Shown one piece after another: positions 1 to 19,971 of a stretch of DNA of 64,000 nt. The number at the start of each line of letters is the position of its first letter. Positions within the stretch are counted from its first letter, which is position 1. The translations under genes were made by a program, and so were the position numbers. Below the pieces are notes generated by a model. That model saw only the letters and a program-made list of their open reading frames with translations. It ran no database searches and was not told where the DNA came from. Source of the stretch: Paralichthys olivaceus (Eukaryota; Chordata; Actinopteri; Pleuronectiformes; Paralichthyidae); the NCBI RefSeq assembly GCF_024713975.1, contig NC_091109.1:18673260-18737259 (forward strand), in the 5' to 3' direction.

Positions 1-218
1 AGTCGGGACTACAGGCCCCACAATACACTGGGACACCTGGCAGCCAGCACCTGGGAACTACAGGTACGACAAGAGGAGGAGGAGGAGGAGGAGGAGGAGG
101 AGGGGCGGTACAGAGAAAGACAGAAGTAGGACAGAGAGGATGATGGGAAAACAGTGGAAGTGCAGCTTGTACGTGTTCACTTGAATTCATCATTACCTGG
201 AGAAACGAGAACAAGAGG

Positions 219-327
<109 letters not shown>

Positions 328-404
328 GGTGTCATTAGTCACTCAGCTACAGCGGGATGCAGGTATTGAGGGTGGCTCCATGACAACTGTCTGTATGTGT
401 GTGT

Positions 405-436
<32 letters not shown>

Positions 437-1073
437 TGTCATTTCCCACTGTGCGGATGACGAATGTTCGGGAACCCTGCTCAACCTGCTGTGTGATTCA
501 GCCAGATTTAAAGACGCCTGGACCATCGAGGGGGGGGGGGGGGGGGGGGTGTCCACCTTCAAACATGTTGTTAATGATGGACGACGTCTTAATTTCCCTG
601 AATTCCTTCCATTAAAAAGCCCAGAACACCTGCTCCGAGATAAACTGCTATCCATAAAAAAGAAATGTGTCAGTGGACCCCGTCCTGTGTTGTGGCTCGG
701 CAGCTGCAAAGCATTCTGGTCAACTGAGGCTTAGCAGACGCCGTACTCACTTTGCGCGTTGTATCAGTAAGTGGACACGTTCTCCTCGTGTATGAGACAC
801 TTCGTTATGACTTGGGCTGTGTTTGGACCTGTTGTCCTGCTACAGAATGAATGTGGGACCCGTCTGACGCCTCCCTGATGGTTCTGGTGATGGATCAGAA
901 TCTTAACATCTAAAGTGCCTAAAACCTTTTCACACAGCGGCACAGAGCTTTTAGTGGCACTCTCTTAGCTGTGGGCACCAGACAGTTGTCTACCTCGCCC
1001 CTGATTGCTGGAGAAATACTGTCCTTCAGTCTTTGCTTTTTACTCATCAATTATCAGATGACTCTTCCTCATC

Positions 1074-1480
1074 ATGTCTGAAAACAGCGTCACATTCCGC
1101 ACACATGACCTCGATAGACATTGTGTCATTCGAAAGGTGGCACTTGCACAAAAATGTTCGGGAATCGCTGTTTTCAAAAATCCTCTAAAGCTGTTTTCCG
1201 ACGTGAACTCGTGGAAATGTCCAGAAAATTGGGTCCGGACTTTGTGTTTGTCCTGTGAAGCAGCAGATCGTCCGACTCGTTCACGACAACATGTGGGGAA
1301 CATTCAGGCGAGGGGCGGAGCCTGTAGAGCAGCAGGAGGCGGGACATGAAGTGTTGTTGTTTACAGCTCATAAACAACAACACTCAAGTTTATGAAAATG
1401 TCTGCAGCAACCGACTCGGACATTTTTGTTCTCGCTTACAGCCCCTCTGGAAAACTTCAGGAAAATGTCTGAGAGCAGCG
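1074..1480 (-). repeat. Dispersed repeat, copy 1 (inverted relative to copies 2 and 3)
   Basis: Positions about 1288-1349 are nearly identical to the reverse complement of 13213-13273 (about 61 bp with only two or three differences). The neighbouring stretch resembles 26280-26330 when reverse-complemented, with a shared pattern of a gtggacatt-like core followed by a gag-tt-acgtc-like core. None of it is coding. It is most likely a non-autonomous transposable element or fragments of one. I could not define its ends. Confidence 0.6.
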
Positions 1481-1628
1481 ATAGTTTTATTTTTCTCAAC
1501 TTGTGTCGTTGCTCAAAAAAAAAAAGAGAAGTTACCGGCTTCTGCAAAACGGCCCCAGAGAAACTTAGAGCTGAAACATTGTGCATTTCAGATGGTGATA
1601 GTGATATTTGTGCGTTTGTGTGTTACAG

Positions 1629-9608
<7,980 letters not shown>

Positions 9609-12040
9609 CCTTTATCCCCCCCCCCCCCCACCTCCTCCCATCAACTCTGACCTCAATCTGACCTCTGCCGGACCCCCCCTCCCCCCTCCCACCTCCACCA
9701 CCGCCGCCGCCCCTCCCCCTCCCTCCTGTCCGGCGGTGCAGACTACTGATGGACCAGGGAACCGCTGACGCCAAATAGGAACCCTCCCCCTCCTCCCCCT
9801 CCTCTTCCTGTCCTGCACCTTAACGGACTCTCCTGATTGGATCATCTGCTGTCTCACTGTAGAGTCCCGGCTTCGCCCATCGACAGCCGGACCGGGCTGC
9901 GACGACAAACCTGACGACTCTTTCCCCGCCGCCGAGGCCCAGTCCTCCGGCGGCGTTTTTTGCTTTGGACAATCACAGCTGCCTCGTGAACCGCGAGACG
10001 CGTCAGGACGAGGAGAGTACTGTATTTATTACTTCCAGACTAGTGGGGATCCGAACATAGGAACATGGTAATCTAATGTATGCATTTAAAGGTCATCGTT
10101 ATTAAACTGGCGTCCCGGTCGTGCGTAGCTGTAGATTTACACCTCAAGTCGCCTCTGAGATGACGGCGTCTGCAGAGAAGGACTGAGGGTGTGAATGAGG
10201 GCGGGAGGCCGCCGAGCTTCGATGCATCGCTGTTTGAGTTTTAAATTTACATAATATTCTCAAAAAATCCAGATTGGGAGAGACGACGTGTGAGCGTTGA
10301 TGTTTCTGGGATAAAGAAAAGTCTCAGGAGCAGGATTTTATTTGGAAGATGAATTTGAGTTTGTCTCCGACTGCGAGTCTCCAGAACAAAATCTGAGCCT
10401 TCAGCCTGAGTCAGAAACTTTAAATCAAACTTCGATCTGACGTGAACATCGGCCGACTCGTGCACATCTCTTCAATAGTTACGGTCGGAGTCAGTGTGAA
10501 GGACGGAAAAAAGTTTCAGCGTCATTAAAACAAGTCAAAGCACAAAATGAGCAGGAACGAGCAGATTGGGCCTTTTTCACTTTAAAGCTACACAAGGAGC
10601 AAATATATTCTTGGACACCCCCTGGTGGCCACATTTTAAAATTGTATGCACTCTGTTAAGATTATAAAAAGGAACGACAGTAAAAGACGACAAAGACAAT
10701 ATTCACTTCCTGTGTCGACACCCGCTGGAATCAATTCAGAATCTTAAGTGTCATGATGATAAATCTCGTCGCTCGTGCAGATTTAACTCTTCAGTAAATT
10801 TGATTTCAAAGACTTGGGTGAGTTAGTTTCCCCCCCCCCCCCCCCCCTCACAAAACGAACAGCAGTATTTCATCATTTAGTTTGAGACCCATTTAACTTC
10901 CTGCTTCCTCAACCAATGGCTGGAGCGAGAACACTTGAACACGGACGACCTTCTGCACGAGCCGCCTGATCATCTCTGTTCTGTGCAGCCGACAGGGAAC
11001 GGAACTGTAAATACAAACTTGTCGCGTAACTCAGGTTTCTATGAATCAAGACGATGCATTTTTATATATCGCAGAGCACAGACGTGGGGGATGGGAGAGA
11101 GACTTTTATCAGAGACGCTGGAGAATCAGAAGAAGAATTAAATTCCAAAACTCGATCGACGCATTTTGTCTTTATGGACGTCTTGAATCGCTTCATCCTC
11201 AGACGCCTTGTTTTGGAATCTGACTCATGCTCAGTGATGAAGATGATGATGAGGTGTCATGACTGGGATGGACAGAATCATGTGTCAGCTGAACCCTTTA
11301 AAAACTCACCTGTGTAGCAGAAACAATAATTCAGGCTTCAGATCCTCACAGAAACATGTTTAAAGGCTTCGTTCACACAAACTACTGAAAACCTCCACAA
11401 CGCCTGAAGGTTAGTTTGACATCATGGGAAATCTTTTCTTTTTTTAAGATGAGAGGAAGACGAAGAAAGGCTCAAACATCAGATTTGATCATGTCAGATA
11501 AGGAAAACTTTCACACCAAGCTGTTTCCAAAAGTTAAGAATGTTTTACAGTAGTTTGGGTGAACTGGTCCTTTAAGTTGAACTTGTAGGAAAACACTCTG
11601 ATCAGGTCGTCAGGTCTCTTCGGTGGATCTCATCAGCGTGAAAGAATCTCGAGGAGTCGTGAACTGTGTCGGACTGAAGACGGCGAGCACTTAAAAAGAA
11701 AAGCGTGCGTTCAGGGGACTGATCAGAAACTGCTTCTTCCTCCGCTCGAGTCAGCATCAAGGGATAAAACCTGTGGTTTGATTTTATTTTCTACATCATA
11801 TGAAATATATAAATGTTGGTCTTTGCCTCGTCTATCGATGTGCAGCTCTGGGATAAAGGAATGTAAAAGGAATGATTTTTTTCTTTCTCTGTAAACGGGA
11901 ACAGCTTCTCTCTTCTTCTGTTTTCTGCTTCTGTCAGAGACGTTCGGCCCTGCTGCCAAGCCAGCGCTCTGTTTTTGTACCTGCAGCGAGAGTTGGACTT
12001 TCTATTAAAAGCAATAAAAAGAATAATCAGCAGAGGACGC
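9609..12040 (+). other. rps6ka3: rps6ka3 3' untranslated region (inferred)
   Basis: The sequence after the TGA at 9606-9608 has no supportable exon. A GC-rich C-tract segment (about 9616-9830) is followed by AT-richer sequence. An ATTAAA (near 12004) and AATAAA (12013-12018) pair is the best end. A long 3' UTR is usual for RSK2. It contains a C run (10830-10847) and a CTCF-like core near 10616-10633. The extent is inference. Confidence 0.6.
12013..12018 (+). promoter_or_regulatory. rps6ka3: Candidate polyadenylation signal for rps6ka3
   Basis: AATAAA preceded closely by ATTAAA, about 2.4 kb after the stop codon on the coding strand. It is the most convincing signal before the convergent zinc-finger gene. 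Confidence 0.5.
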
Positions 12041-12548
12041 ACACTGACTCTCATTGATCACCTCAGTTTACAGGAGCTTTGTTAGAAACAAGTTCATCTG
12101 GAGGTTTAAATAATACATAATCAATACTTTATCAAAGTTTATTCTATATCACAGATAAGTGCTTGTCATGATTTACACACTTCATTGTGTTGTAGATGTT
12201 TGCTTTAATTATTCGTCTAGAACCTGATTCCACCTGCGGTGGATTGAAGTGATTGGACCACACCAGTGTATTTAAGGACATGTCACACGTCAGCACGGAA
12301 ACTAACAGGAAGTCTGTGTTTTGACCTGTGAAAGGTTATAAATGTTTCTAAGGGTGTGAGAGTCCCAGGAGCACGATGAGTCAGGATCTGTGAAGCTGAA
12401 CTTCATCCTGAAGCTTCCATCCAAGAAAATGTGTTCAGGACAAGTCTCCAAACACGAGAACCACGTGTACACTGTACATCTGTGGAGACGCCTGAAGACG
12501 TAACTTCAGACGCACCCGAGGACCTGACGGAAGACTTGGATTCAAGGT

Positions 12549-12806
12549 TTGTATGAATTTGAACGAGAGGACTGTGTCACCGTCTGTCTTCTTTTAAAAG
12601 ACGTCAGCCTTGACTCTGAGAAACAGTTTTCAGACATTTCACACACGAAGCAATTAGACGATAACCAACAGGTTCATAATGAAATAGATTCCTGGTTCCA
12701 GACTCTCATCCATAAAAAACCATACGTGTGCGACAATCAGAAAACAAACGAGTGTAACAAGTCATTCAGGGATTCAGGTCATTCTGTCAGTGGTTTTTCC
12801 CTTTAA
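12549..12806 (+). pseudogene. Possible decayed zinc-finger fragment (85 codons)
   Basis: The open frame ends with KKPYVCD, a six-residue interruption, then ECNKSFRDSGH. This resembles the linker and first half of a C2H2 finger, but the spacing between the two cysteines is too long and the final histidine pair is missing. No splice context or second finger was found. It may be chance, or a degenerate fragment on the strand opposite the intact zinc-finger gene nearby. Confidence 0.2.
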
Positions 12807-12997
12807 TGACATTTAAAAAAAACATAATGCCAACATGAAACACAAGGTGTTTAAAATCAATGTTAAAAAACAACCTGGTGATTTGATTCTTATACTTTTT
12901 ACTGCGTTTACTAAAGATATAAGATTGTAGTGATTTTAATACAAGTGAAATCAAAATGTTTGAACTCAGAAAACAAGTCTATGATGTGAGAAAACCT

Positions 12998-13275
12998 CAG
13001 TGAGCGAGTGGGCGTGTCTCCGAGGTTTCTAACACGTGACGGATGTGAGACTGAAGAACACAAATGTCTCAGGATGAAGAAGAGGAGCCGTACACGTAGA
13101 AGACATCAACGTGGAAAGACGAGGAGGTTCCAGATGTTTTGGTGATGAGGGCTGACGCCGTGTGGACGAGCTGAAAACAACAAACAACAACACTGATCAG
13201 AGTTTAGACGTCATGTCCCGCCTCCTGCTGCTCTACAGGCTCCGCCCCTCGCCTCAACGTTCCCCACATGTTCCT
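12998..13275 (+). repeat. Dispersed repeat, copy 2
   Basis: Positions 12998-13070 align directly with 26137-26210 (both contain a gtttctaacacgtgac core and an aagaacacaaat core). Positions 13213-13273 align in inverted orientation with 1288-1349. The two blocks are therefore parts of one interspersed family. They lie downstream of the minus-strand zinc-finger gene and could be within its 3' UTR. Confidence 0.6.
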
Positions 13276-13366
13276 CATTTCAAATTTGTGTCAGACGTCA
13301 CTCTGACCAACAGGAAGTCACCGAGCTGGTGAAACACTGACAGAAGTACACGTGGAATCTGCAGCG

Positions 13367-14464
13367 TCAGAAGTCCGAGTCGTCTGTCGCCGAGTTATCT
13401 GTGTTGGTGAAGTCCTCGAGCGCTGGCAGGTGTTTGTCAGTCGTCTCCTGCAGCTGCTGCTTCTTCTTGTCGTGGTTTCTGTTGTGCACGCTCAGACCCC
13501 TCTCGGTCATTTCATAGATCTGACACTGGGCGCAGTAGAAGGGCGACACTCCCACGTGCCTGAACTGATCGTCCAGGTACGTCATGATTGTCTTGAAGCC
13601 TCTGTTACAGATGTTGCAGCGAGGGACGACGCCCGGATGCTCCTTCTTCAGGTGTCTCTTCAGGCCCAACTTCGACCCTTTGTACCTCGTCGTCTCTGCC
13701 GGGCAGAGGACGCAGGTGAAGACGGCGCCCTGGTTGGCGTGGCGCCGCGTGTGGGCATCAAACTCGATCTGAGAGCGAAGCGTTTGCTTGCAGGACGTGC
13801 AGAAGTACATCTTCTTCCCCTCCATCAGGTGCGTTTTTTTTAAATGAACAGCCAGACCTGACGCTCTCTTGAAGAATTTTGCGGGCGGTGGGCACAGTGT
13901 GCACACCAGCTGTTCTTTACCCGACTCCATCAGGTCGCTGTAGCTCTCTCCGAGCTCTAACACGCTCTTATTGCTCAGGGTTCCCTCCTCTTTCACCCCC
14001 TCGTCTGTTCTCATCTTCCTCTTCACCGCCTGCCTCAGCCTGGATGGCGTGGGAGTTTTGGACGTCACCGGTGAAGGAGCCATGGCGTTTCCTTTGACCA
14101 CTGGAGGTCTGAGCGGCCGTTTAGCCGAGAGCGATCTATCTACAGACATGGTGAACTGGTAACTGTCCCCCTCCTCCTCTGGATTTGAATATTCAATAAC
14201 ATAGACGCTGTCCTCCTCCTCCTCCTCCTCCTCCACGTCCTCTGCCGGTATCGAGTATTCCACCTCGTAGTAGTCCGCCGCTTCGCCTTTAACCTTTCCC
14301 CCGACGTCAGACTGCTCCTCTGCAATGTGAGTGTCGTCCACTCTCACCACGTTGATCTGGTCCATCCTGCCGGGTCCGTCCCAGTTCCTGTTTCCTGCCA
14401 CGACGGGAGACGACGTTGCTTTCCCTGCAGCTCCGCCTCCGACCACCGGGTGCCCTGAAGACAT
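13367..14464 (-). CDS. C2H2 zinc-finger protein, 365 aa, intronless coding region
   Basis: This is probably a nuclear DNA- or RNA-binding protein whose target is unknown. The N-terminal half is acidic (Glu run at about residues 78-84). It is followed by a basic stretch near 141-153. C2H2-like modules then follow: C188/C191-H207/H212, C222/C225-H238/H242, C251/C254-H271/H276, an atypical one with C283/C286 and only H303, and C311/C314-H327/H331. The spacings are irregular and classical TGEKP linkers are absent, so it is not a typical tandem KRAB-type array. The ATG sits immediately after an AG splice acceptor (ttctcgtgtcag-type), so a non-coding first exon is expected upstream, probably ending at 14939. 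It reads divergently from eif1ax and converges on rps6ka3. I do not recognise the family. Confidence 0.85.
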   Translation of the reverse strand: MSSGHPVVGGGAAGKATSSPVVAGNRNWDGPGRMDQINVVRVDDTHIAEEQSDVGGKVKGEAADYYEVEYSIPAEDVEEEEEEEDSVYVIEYSNPEEEGDSYQFTMSVDRSLSAKRPLRPPVVKGNAMAPSPVTSKTPTPSRLRQAVKRKMRTDEGVKEEGTLSNKSVLELGESYSDLMESGKEQLVCTLCPPPAKFFKRASGLAVHLKKTHLMEGKKMYFCTSCKQTLRSQIEFDAHTRRHANQGAVFTCVLCPAETTRYKGSKLGLKRHLKKEHPGVVPRCNICNRGFKTIMTYLDDQFRHVGVSPFYCAQCQIYEMTERGLSVHNRNHDKKKQQLQETTDKHLPALEDFTNTDNSATDDSDF

Positions 14465-14938
14465 CTGACACGAGAAACAGACAAATCAAAAGTTATAAAC
14501 TGACGTTGAGTGGATTTAACAACATGTGACGCCTTCTGTTCTTTCCTTTTTGTGTCATTAAACTGATCTGTTATCAGCTCTGTAGTTCTTCATGTTGACA
14601 TTGTGAAGAAAAACAAGCTGTATTAATATTTCTTGTCTCGACAGTAATAAGAACTGTTTCTATCACATGTTGTTATTAAAGTCAGTTATTTGAACATTGT
14701 GAAGAAAAACATGTGAGATAAAGTCTCTCGTGTTATTTTATTCCATCGTTTGGATTCGTTAAAGAAAACAGATGAAATTCAATCAGAACATTTCAACGAA
14801 AACATCAATATTAACATTTAAAGAAGGAAACGATGAAAACACTCACGTGACCGAGCTGCAGGCAGATATAGAAGCTCATATATATTATATAGAATATATT
14901 AGAATATATTTATAATATATATAAATACTATATGTTAC

Positions 14939-15050
14939 CTGATGTAAACAGTCCACGACTCAAACATCAACTCAACCCCACCACCTCACCCCCCCACGAC
15001 CCGGAAGAGAAGTGGCACGACCTCAGGTCCAAGTCATCTTCCACTGCGGT
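14939..15050 (-). other. Inferred 5' untranslated exon of the zinc-finger gene
   Basis: On the minus strand a CAG/GTAACA donor falls at 14939/14938. The matching acceptor is directly before the ATG at 14464. A TTCCGGG ETS-like element lies at about 15000. The exon start is not determined. Confidence 0.4.
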
Positions 15051-15051
15051 A

Positions 15052-15072
15052 CAGAGCGCCCTCTGGCGGCGG
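15052..15072. promoter_or_regulatory. CTCF-like core motif between divergent genes
   Basis: On the minus strand the sequence reads CCGCCAGAGGGCGCTCT, close to the vertebrate CTCF core. It lies between the zinc-finger gene and eif1ax. Prediction is by eye. Confidence 0.45.
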
Positions 15073-15150
15073 GGAGGAGAGTGTGTGTGTATAATCTATA
15101 GAGTGTATATAAAAATATAATCTCATTTTCACATATATTTTTACCATAGA

Positions 15151-15152
<2 letters not shown>

Positions 15153-15198
<46 letters not shown>
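15153..15198. repeat. (TA)n microsatellite
   Basis: About 46 bp of alternating TA, directly following a catagactgtata motif that recurs elsewhere in the window. Confidence 0.95.
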
Positions 15199-15203
<5 letters not shown>

Positions 15204-15460
15204 TATATACATATACATTAATACAAGTATTAATCCTGATCCAACCTCCAGTGCAGGTAGTGGCAGAAAAGCATAATAATAATAATGCTGATGACGTAAT
15301 AACAATAATTGTGATATTAATAATATTAATAATAGTAAAGATGGTGGTGATGTAATAACAATGATAATAACAATAATTCAAATATTAACAATAGCTCTCT
15401 TTTGTCTCTGTTAACAAACTCCCGTTTCAATAAAGCAGCGGCATTTTGAATGTGTGGGGT

Positions 15461-15470
15461 GCGCATGCGC
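15461..15470. promoter_or_regulatory. eif1ax: NRF1-type palindrome upstream of eif1ax
   Basis: GCGCATGCGC is a perfect NRF1 consensus palindrome, 130 bp before the eif1ax start codon. NRF1 sites are common in promoters of housekeeping translation genes. Binding is inferred. Confidence 0.65.
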
Positions 15471-15599
15471 AGAGCGGTCAGTGTGAATTAGCGCTAGCTA
15501 GCTGAGCTCACTTGTCTCTGACTGTTTAACAGTTTCTGTTGTTTCTGTTCTGCGGGATCTGCGTGATTTACGTGATTCACGTGATCAGCCTCAGAGAAC

Positions 15600-18500
15600 A
15601 TGCCCAAAAATAAAGGTAAGACCCGCGGGCGTGTGTTCGTGCGTGTGCGTGTGATTCTCAGCAGGTTTGATTGTGTCGATGCCGCCGCGGACACACGCAG
15701 CGAAAACGTGACACCGAGCGGCTAAAGCTAGTTAGCAGCGCGAGCCCTCCACCGAGCTCTCACCCGTGTCGGCCCGAGCCAAACTAAACCAACACGTGGT
15801 TAGCTTAGCTGAGTTAGTAGTCAGGTTAGAGTTAACTAAATAACTTGACTAACTAACTGTGTACCTCCTCGTCAGCGTAGCTCCAGCAGCTAGCGAGCTA
15901 CTGCTAGCTAGCCGCTAGTTAAACCCCACCCCGGTCTGGCCTGGGTCATTTTGTTTCCCCTAACGTAACCCGAGGTAACAGTTCACCAGGTCACCGGGTT
16001 AGTTCATGTCAGTGTCCGCGTGATGTGACGTCTCTCACGGTGGAGGAACTCAACGAGGCGACGCTAACGTTAGCCACAGCTGCTAGTCTTTTCTCCTCAC
16101 CTCATTCAAACAGGTGACGTGAACCGTGTGTCCGCTCCGAACCCACGAGAGCTGCTCCGGCGGGTTGTGTCCTCTGACATGTGGTCCGGGGAGCAGACCC
16201 CAGGTCAGCGAGTGAACTGAGCCGCTCTGGTCTGTGTTCGCAGGTAAAGGAGGAAAGAATCGGCGACGTGGAAAGAACGAGAATGAGTCTGAGAAGAGGG
16301 AGCTGGTGTTCAAGGAGGACGGACAGGGTGAGTCCCGGGTCAGGGGTCTGCTGGGGCCCCAGAGACCCTCCACGTCAAACCCAGTCTGGACCCCGTCACT
16401 GTAGGAAATCAGTTTTCACCTGTTATCTCTGGTAAAAAGCCCAGGAGGTATTTTAAAGCCCCACAGCCTCATCTAACCATCTCTGTGATTGAATATTCAT
16501 CATTTCATCATTAAAAACTTTCCCATGAGTCACAATGAGGGACGTTAATGTGTTGACGTTGCTGGTTAATAAACTTGTAGAGAAACAAAACTTCACCAGT
16601 GTCCAGAATGTCCCCTGGTACACGAGGACACACTGGGCTGGTGGTGATCATGTTGTTCTATTGTTTGGATTCCTGTAGTTTGATATCGGCAGACAGAAGT
16701 TCTGGCAACAACTCTGAACACAAGAAGCACAAAAACTCTGTTGTTCGTCTTTAAAATGTGAATTTGTCAAGTATCTTTGTGTCTGTGACACAGAACAAGC
16801 TGTTACCTTGAGCTTTATGAACTTGCACTTAGCTTTTCTTTTTAAAAATTCTTCTCCAACAGTTTTACAGCCTAAACTATTTGGTTCATCATAAACGGGT
16901 CGGCACTAATTCATCATTAAATATCAGTGAGGCACAGCTCTTCGTCTGAGAAGATCGTGTTTAGCATTTTACATCTTCATGTGTGAACAAATTAAAGTCC
17001 ACAATTGTTGTGTTTAATTTAGTTTCATGTGTATTTGGTGCCATAAACAAATTAGAGGCAGTGTTTGTGTTCAGGATAAGAGTCGTAGAAAAGAAGAATC
17101 TTTGTGGCCAAGTCAATCGAATTAAAACACAGACACGAGGCCACAGTGTGAAGACGTCTTTTACGCAGGACACGGACCCGTCTGAGAAAATATTGTCTCG
17201 TTCACGTGCGTCGCACTGGACCATTGATAAGAAAATGAGACGCTGCTGTTTTACTTTTATCACAATGTCATTTAAACCTGAACTTATCCTCAGTCGTATC
17301 ATAAATCACATCATCGTTATTTCATAAATTGTGTTTTAAAATCAGAATATTTTCAAAAACAAAACGATGTGATCATAAAAGACGTCAAACGTTATCGATA
17401 TGTTGCCTCGGTGTTAGTCTTGTTTTGCGTTGCAGCAGCCTGCATGTCATGTGAATGAAAACAATCTATTCTAGGACCAGAATAATGAATCACTCGTTTT
17501 GACCCCAAACGCTCCTCCTCTCTCTGGATTGGCCTCTTTTTTCTGTTCAGCTGTAACAGTAGAAACTTCCTGTTCAGAACAGCGTGCTGTCGCTCCAGTA
17601 CTTGTTATTCCTTCACTTTACTGTATGTGTATTACATATATTTTTTATGTTAATAATTCTCCTATGAACCTTATGGAAAACTCTATTTCTTATTATTTCT
17701 GTATTGATGAATCATTAATTCCTAAATTCACCAGTGTGTTAAAGAGTCGGACACGATGTTGTAATTCTTCGCTCCCTTGTTGTTGGATATGAAACATCTG
17801 CTTTGAAAACGAAACTGCAAGAATCTCTCCATCCTGGATGTGGAATTAGGTTTTTCGAGCGACTGGAAAGGATTATGGAGTTGAATGAAATGTCCTCTGC
17901 TCTCCGGTGTCTTTCAGAATACGCTCAGGTGATTAAAATGTTGGGGAACGGACGACTGGAGGCCATGTGCTTCGATGGCACCAAGCGGCTTTGCCACATC
18001 AGAGGAAAACTCCGGAAAAAGGTAGGAATGTCCCGAGCAATCCTCGCACCTTTTCCCAGCAGCACACAGGAAGCCCCCTGACATAATGCTGAATCAGCGT
18101 GGCCTCAATGGCCTGTAAGCCCTGTGTGTGTGTGTCCGTGTGTGTGTTTGTCCGTGTGTGTGTGTTCGTTCATTCGTGTGTGTCACAAAGTGCAGTGTGT
18201 TGCTGTACAAGGTGTAATCTTTGCTTTGCTTTTCTCCAGGTTTGGATTAACACGTCAGACATCATCCTGGTCGGACTGAGAGATTACCAGGTGTGTTGTC
18301 CTCTCTCACACGACACAGAACAGTCGCTGCACTGACCCTCAGTGAGAGGACGCAGCAGAATATCTGTCTGAACGTCGTGTAAATGCTTTGAAACGTCTGA
18401 AGCTTGTCAGCTCAGAGAAAACTGATAAAGGAACCAGGCAGCATAGTTGAGACAAACATTGATAAATGTCCTGTGTCTATGGGACTCATTTAAGATCCAA

Positions 18501-19971
18501 ACGTCTTTGTTTGTACTCCGTCATCCCCAAAATCAAACTGTCCGACTGCTGCTGAGCTGAAGAAAGTTATTGATGCCTTCATTTGACCCTGGCTCAATTA
18601 TTTAAAGGTCCATATTCAGAAAAAAGGGAAAACAGCTAAATTCTACAGAATGTAGCCTCGATTAAAAGGCTCAGTTAAAATACACTTTATTAAAAGATAA
18701 AGAAAGATTAGATATGTAATAGTTTTAAACCTCATCATCATCATTATTATTATACACAGGTTTTCCATGTTCGTACAGCCTCGTGTTGGCAGTAATGTCA
18801 CCTAACTATATAATATAATAATAACTGTATTCTTAAATTAATTTGTAAATCATTCACCTGTTTGCTGCTGCTCGTCCAGGTCGAGTTTATTAATTATCAT
18901 ATTTGCTGTCTAATCAAATTTTTAACAGAACGTCTCATGTACTAGTACACATGAAGATGATACCACAGTAAACTGGACTTTAAATAAATGAGTCCATCAT
19001 CATGTGAAAGTGGATAAATGATAAAGATGTTGATCTGTGAGCATCAGACTTTGTCAGCAGTCGCTTCATACTCACATGATGTTTAATGGGTCCAACCAGT
19101 TTCTGGCCCAGTTGCCTGAAGCAGATCCAGATTCTGTGTTTGTAGAATGTGTAGAACATGTTGCCTTCAGCCTTTCTTCTCAAACCACAACTTGTGTCTC
19201 AGGATACTAAAGCTGACGTCATCCTCAAGTACACTGCAGAAGAGGCTCGCAGTTTGAAAGCCTACGGAGAGCTGCCAGAGCACGGTGAGTCAAACCACCA
19301 CACCGACACCACTGCGCCTGGATCCATCCATGAAACAAGTCTGGAGATTTGTTTCTAAAACTCCTCTCTGAACATCTTCAGTCCAAATGAGTCGGCTCGT
19401 AGTTCAGCGGACTCTTGTTGTTGTAGTTGGATTGTTGAAGGGTTGAGGATCGGTGAAATAACACCTGCAGTTACTGACTTACACCAGCAGAGGTCTGCTC
19501 CACAAACATTGTGGTTTTCTGATCCTTTCAACACCATGTCTGTTTTCTCACAGCCAAAATCAACGAGACGGATCCGTACGGACAAGGAGACGATGACGAG
19601 GTCCTGTTCGACGACATTGGAAATGATGATGAGGAGGTTGATGAGGTGAGTCCCGTTGAATTTCTAATCAACAATAAAATGTTAGAAATTAACAAAACAT
19701 GCAGCATCAGTCACCGCAGCACGATAATAAAGTTCATTTGAGTAGCTTTATATAAGAATGATCACCTATTATGTAATGACGTCACTTTAAATATCTTATC
19801 TTAATGTTGATCACAGAACAATGATGATATGTGGCCACAGCTCCACTCAAACACAAGCTGCTTTAAAATAAACAGAAACTATGAAAGTTCCAGTCATTTC
19901 TCTTTACATCACAATAAATAAAAAATAAAATGAAAGTAATTGTGTTTCTGCTCTTTTCTTTCCAGATCTAA
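15600..19971 (+). CDS. eif1ax: Eukaryotic translation initiation factor 1A (eIF1A), complete, 144 aa
   Basis: eIF1A binds the A site of the 40S ribosome and promotes scanning and start-codon selection in the cytoplasm. Seven coding exons join in phase: 15600-15615, 16244-16327, 17918-18021, 18240-18290, 19203-19284, 19554-19645, 19966-19971. The last exon carries only one Ile codon and TAA. The protein starts [20 protein letters not shown] (basic N-terminal tail). The OB-fold follows, including [30 protein letters not shown] and [11 protein letters not shown]. The acidic C-terminal tail ends [20 protein letters not shown]. The length equals that of vertebrate EIF1AX. The tail differs from the human protein at several positions, including DPYGQGDD. 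It lies downstream of rps6ka3 in the conserved block. I see no defect. Confidence 0.97.
16063..16074. promoter_or_regulatory. eif1ax: Perfect 12-bp palindrome in eif1ax intron 1
   Basis: GCTAACGTTAGC equals its own reverse complement. The same 12-mer occurs at 40888-40899 in the 5' region of bclaf3. It is surrounded in both places by further GTTAGC/GCTAGC fragments. Function unknown. Confidence 0.5.
16328..17917 (+). other. eif1ax: Intron 2 of eif1ax
   Basis: A 1.6-kb intron. The open frames inside it have no family resemblance and no conserved splice partner. I see no RNA gene or transposon with definable ends. Confidence 0.75.

Noticed and set aside
13352-13843. 163-codon plus-strand frame opposite the zinc-finger gene
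   Set aside because: It is antisense to the finger-coding sequence, whose cysteine/histidine spacing shows the real strand.
17499-18081. Open frames in eif1ax intron 2 reaching into exon 3
   Set aside because: Exon 3 begins at the tttcag acceptor at 17917. The sequence before it has no eIF1A similarity.
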